DNA from: Isotricha intestinalis
Lineage: Eukaryota; Ciliophora; Litostomatea; Vestibuliferida; Isotrichidae
DNA length: 61,251 bases
Assembly: GCA_023807065.1 (NCBI GenBank)
Contig: JAJJLU010003519.1
Coordinates: 1 to 61,251 of the forward strand
Direction: 5' to 3'
Positions 58,120 to 61,251 of the stretch are shown piece after piece. The translations under genes were made by a program, and so were the position numbers. The notes beneath the pieces were generated by a model that ran no database searches, was not told the origin of the DNA, and worked only from the letters and a program-made list of their open reading frames with translations. Position 1 is the stretch's first letter. Every line of letters begins with the position of its first letter.

Positions 58120-59880
58120 TTAACTTATTTCATTTCCATTAGATAAGAGAAAATAAGTTGCAGTAGCATAATTTAATTCATTGTTAATTAAAAATTTTTG
58201 AATATCATCTCTAATATAACCAAAGTTTTCCATTGTTTTTAATACAGCTTCATCTATAACAAGAGTACTTGAATCAGTTAATGAAGAAACATTTCTTTTA
58301 GAATCCAATTTAGTAAATTCTGAATTTTTTCTATCTAAACTATTTTCATCTTCATTTTTAGATCCATTTAATAATTCATTTATTAAATTACTATGATCTT
58401 TATTTTTTGTACTATGATTAATTAAAATTCCGTGATCAATTTCACCATTGTTATTTAATTCATATTTTCTATTTAATATTTTTGCATTTTCACAAAAAAA
58501 ATAAACATCATTGTTAATTATTTCTAAATTATTATCATAAATTCTTGATTCATTACTTCCATCATTATTATTTTCAAATGTTGAATTAAATGGTGCTAAT
58601 ATAACACTTTTAGTATTAATATCTTTATTTATTGTATCATTAATAGTATATAAATTTTTTAAAGTGAAATGTTCTAACATTTCTTCTTTTTCACAAATTC
58701 TATAATCAACATTTTCTTTACTTAAAAGAATTATTTCTGCTTTAGTAAATAATTTAATTTTTCCATCATCAATATTATTTTTATTTCCATTATAATTTAA
58801 CCAAGGATGATTTAAAATATTATTAATACTAATTCTTTTTTTAGGGTCAATTTCAAGAAGTTTTTTTAATAAATCTTGTGCTTCATAACTAATATTATTT
58901 ATATTTGTATAATTCCCAGTTAAAATTAATTTATGTAAATCTTTTAAATTATTTGCTTTAAAAGGAACAGTTCCATTTAACATTGCATATAAAACAACAC
59001 CTGAAGACCAAATATCAACAGGAGGACCTTCATAAGGACAATTCTGTAAAATTTCAGGTGCAATATATGCTGGAGTTCCACATTTATCTTTTATTTTTTC
59101 CCCTTTTGAAAAATATTTTCCTATTCCAAAATCACCTATTTTTATATTATTATTTAAATCTATTAAAATATTATCTAATTTTATATCTCTATGTATTATT
59201 CCTTTTGAATGTATATATTTTATTGCGTTTATTAATTGTTTAAATATAAACTTAGAGATTTTTTCATTTAATTTTGTCCTTTTTTTAACAAAAGATAATA
59301 AATCACCTCCACTTACATTTTCCATAATAATTAAAATATAATTTTGAGTTTCTAAAGTTTCTAATATTTTGACAATTGAATTATGATGTAAAGTTTTCAT
59401 TAAATTTATCTCATTATATATTTTTTCTTTGGACTTTTCATTTGGAAAATTTTTTTTATTAAATGATTTTATTGCCACAATTTTCCCACTTAAAACATGA
59501 AGACCTAAATTAACTTTCCCAAAAGCTCCTCTTCCTATTAATCTTCCAAATTTATAAAAAGATAATGTTGTTTTTGGATAATCATTAGTTTTATTATAAT
59601 ATTGTTTTATATATTCAGATAAATTATCTGATAATTTTTGATAATATTTCCCATTTTGAATTAATTCTTTTTTCTCATTATCATTAATTTCATTTTGTGT
59701 GTTTTCTAAATTTGATTTAAATGATATATCTTTAATTTTTGGATCAATTGGATTTGAATTAAAATTTTTATTTTTTTTTCTTTTTTTTTCTTCTTCTTTA
59801 AAAATAGATTTTGTCTTTTTATTTGATATCTCATCTGAATTAAAAATATATTGATTTTTTTTGATTTTATCTTTGAATTT
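58120..59880 (-). CDS. Serine/threonine kinase (CAMKL-like) with C-terminal UBA domain; 5' part broken
   Basis: The frame is open from just inside a TAA at 59881-59883 to the TAA at 58120-58122, 586 codons, and contains no ATG before the kinase domain. GRLIGRGAFGKVNLG is the glycine loop and VAIKSF carries the ATP lysine. HRDIKLDNILI, DFGIGKYF, KDKCGTPAYIAPEIL and VDIWSSGVVLYAML complete an intact domain (about residues 120-380 of the open frame). A Met-started model would lose the glycine loop. The last about 40 residues (MENFGYIRDDIQKFLINNEL, then NYATATYFLLS) match the UBA domain of MARK/AMPK-type kinases ('MGY.reeI..sL....yne..AtYlLL'), though here it is C-terminal rather than next to the kinase. 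The required N-terminus lies in the disrupted segment upstream. Confidence 0.8.
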   Translation of the reverse strand, partial: KFKDKIKKNQYIFNSDEISNKKTKSIFKEEEKKRKKNKNFNSNPIDPKIKDISFKSNLENTQNEINDNEKKELIQNGKYYQKLSDNLSEYIKQYYNKTNDYPKTTLSFYKFGRLIGRGAFGKVNLGLHVLSGKIVAIKSFNKKNFPNEKSKEKIYNEINLMKTLHHNSIVKILETLETQNYILIIMENVSGGDLLSFVKKRTKLNEKISKFIFKQLINAIKYIHSKGIIHRDIKLDNILIDLNNNIKIGDFGIGKYFSKGEKIKDKCGTPAYIAPEILQNCPYEGPPVDIWSSGVVLYAMLNGTVPFKANNLKDLHKLILTGNYTNINNISYEAQDLLKKLLEIDPKKRISINNILNHPWLNYNGNKNNIDDGKIKLFTKAEIILLSKENVDYRICEKEEMLEHFTLKNLYTINDTINKDINTKSVILAPFNSTFENNNDGSNESRIYDNNLEIINNDVYFFCENAKILNRKYELNNNGEIDHGILINHSTKNKDHSNLINELLNGSKNEDENSLDRKNSEFTKLDSKRNVSSLTDSSTLVIDEAVLKTMENFGYIRDDIQKFLINNELNYATATYFLLSNGNEIS

Positions 59881-61241
59881 TTATTTCAAATAATTCTTTT
59901 TAAGAATATTAGTATTATTATTTAAATCTTTTAAATGAGCAATTGAAGTTTTTTGAGATATTGTTTTATTCACAGAATATGTTGAAATTTTTGGTATATA
60001 TATAAAATTTTTTTATTTAACTCTATATTTAAATTATCTTTTAATGAAATTGAAAAATTAGATCTCTGATTTCCTGAAGAAGAAGTTTTTAATAAATTTT
60101 TTGAAAAAAATAAATTTATTTAAGTGATGATTATTGTTGTTGATACTATTATTTGAATTTTTTTTTGATTATTTTCTGATAATTTATTTAAATTTTCAAA
60201 GGGAGGTTTACTATATAATTTAACTAAATCTTTGATTAATTAATTCTTTCGAATAATTTATCTATATTCATTTGATTTTTTAATAATCCTTCAGATATTG
60301 CTATTTTTTATCAATTAAACCATGAAAAAATTTTAATGACAAAAGATATATCATGATTATAAAATTATTAGAAAATATTAATGAAATAATTAATATCATT
60401 GAACATGTTTTATTAAAATTTAATTGTTTATCTGAATTTTTCTCTATTTCTTCTTGTAAAGCATAAAAATGATTTAAATAATCTAGATAAGTAATTAATA
60501 TTTCATAAATATATAATTGGGTTTCTGAAAATTAAGAGATTTATCATTCATTACAATTTTAACAGGATTATAATTTTTATCAAAAATTATCCTATAAATA
60601 TTAATTTCAGAAAAATTATTGTTTGTTGTCATAATAATTTTATTAATAAAAGTTTTCATGAAATAATCAAATCTTTTAGGACTTAATTGATTTAAAGTTA
60701 ATATATCATCTACATATGATAAATAAATTTCATCTTTTAAAGTAGAAGAATATATTTCTATTTCTTTAATACACTTTTTTCAACTTCAGTTTTTAAATCA
60801 TTAAATAAAGAAGTAATTTTATCCAATTTTAAATACATATCTTTATAAATTATTTCTTTAATACCATTAAATTCTTCAAATTTAGAAATATATAAAGATA
60901 AATATTCATTATTATCCTCATCACATAAATTTAATAAAGATAAATAAGAATTCTTTAAATTTAAAATAAATCTATTAAATACATATGCAATTTTATATAA
61001 ATTCATTTTTTTTCTAAAAGAGTATTAACTTAATTTTCATAAATTAAACAGAAAATTGCTACAATAATTAACAAACAATTAAATATAATAATAATATAAT
61101 TTCGATTATTATTATTATTTTGAGGATTAATTTTTTTCCTTCCAGTTTAAACAGAAAATAAATAGAAGATATACTTTTTTGAGAAGCTTGACTTTTAGTA
61201 TCAAAAGCAATAGAATAAAATATAGTATTAAAATTACTCAT
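59881..61241 (-). pseudogene. Disrupted receptor-like N-terminal region of the kinase gene
   Basis: Starting at ATG 61241-61239 (MSNFNTIFYSIAFDTKSQAS), coding character continues almost to the kinase but through frame changes. The order is a first membrane helix (NYIIIIFNCLLIIVAIFCLI, about 61.05 kb) and a non-hydrophobic loop including an intact 82-codon piece at 60758-61006 and a 90-codon piece below it (KDEIYLSYVDDILTLNQLSP). A second membrane helix follows (SMILIISLIFSNNFIIMIYL, about 60.38 kb), then a basic, Asn/Ser-rich cytosolic linker. Breaks: in-frame TAA at 61030-61032 and 59881-59883, and frame losses near 61131-61137, 60758-60775, 60495, 60301-60309, 60236, 60158-60166 and 60000. 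Most are repaired by one extra base, usually in an A-run. It is either a dying gene or a stretch of homopolymer sequencing errors. Confidence 0.55.
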
Positions 61242-61251
61242 ATTTTTTTCT

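Noticed and set aside
61021..61038. 16-nt GT..AG intron near the first membrane helix of the broken kinase gene
   Set aside because: The in-frame TAA lies before the GT, so removing the segment does not repair the frame.
61127..61160. 14-nt GT..AG intron (minus strand GTTTAAAC...GGAAG) near the start of the broken kinase gene
   Set aside because: It would restore the frame, but it is shorter than any credible intron and a single missing A in the adjacent run explains the break equally well.

Overview
The window is extremely A+T-rich nuclear DNA from a eukaryotic microbe with motile cilia or flagella. The best fit by eye is a ciliate-like protist that uses the standard stop codons. The evidence is a CFAP52/WDR16 homologue and an LRRC9-like protein (axoneme-associated families), two very long K+-type cyclic-nucleotide-gated channels, many asparagine runs, gene-dense spacing of about 60-300 bp, and two tiny GT..AG introns (23 and 25 nt). 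Long genes run up to 1529 codons without an internal stop. Nearly all end in TAA and three end in TGA. No intact gene ends in TAG, so TAA and TGA look like real stops. The exact lineage cannot be fixed from sequence alone.

Layout. 1-492: 3' end of a trehalose-6-phosphate synthase/phosphatase gene. 0.77-7.8 kb: divergent kinesin-like protein, lipid-anchored F-box protein, a two-exon gene, FCP1-like CTD phosphatase, a two-exon AP2-domain protein and a coiled-coil protein. 7.8-9.8 kb: a polo-like kinase with both polo boxes. 10.9-15.0 and 25.8-29.8 kb: two paralogous CNG/EAG-type K+ channels on the same strand. Between them lie a propeller protein, a PX-WD40 protein, an SNF1/AMPK-like kinase, a tRNA-Val(CAC) and at least four gene relics (Mei2-like RRM, TRF4/GLD2-like nucleotidyltransferase, two unidentified). 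30.6-40.8 kb: small basic protein, PDK1-like kinase, CFAP52, SCP-type phosphatase, compact BET bromodomain protein and an ankyrin-tail protein. 41.7-51.2 kb: tetraspan protein, TSEN54-like subunit, SHAQKYF-type MYB, UTP21/WDR36 and a prominin-topology membrane protein. 51.5-57.0 kb: giant LRRC9-like protein and a BspA-like repeat protein with a prenylation motif. 58.1-61.2 kb: a kinase-UBA gene whose upstream membrane-receptor part is broken by stops and frameshifts.

There are no operons. Genes are transcribed singly, often from short divergent spacers. The repertoire is signalling-heavy (five kinases if the broken one is counted, two CTD-type phosphatases, two channels), with RNA processing (UTP21, TSEN54), chromatin/transcription factors (BET, AP2, MYB) and ciliary proteins. 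The longer gene-poor stretches are not all empty: several hold recognisable decayed coding sequence. I found no transposon, CRISPR array, virus or telomere.
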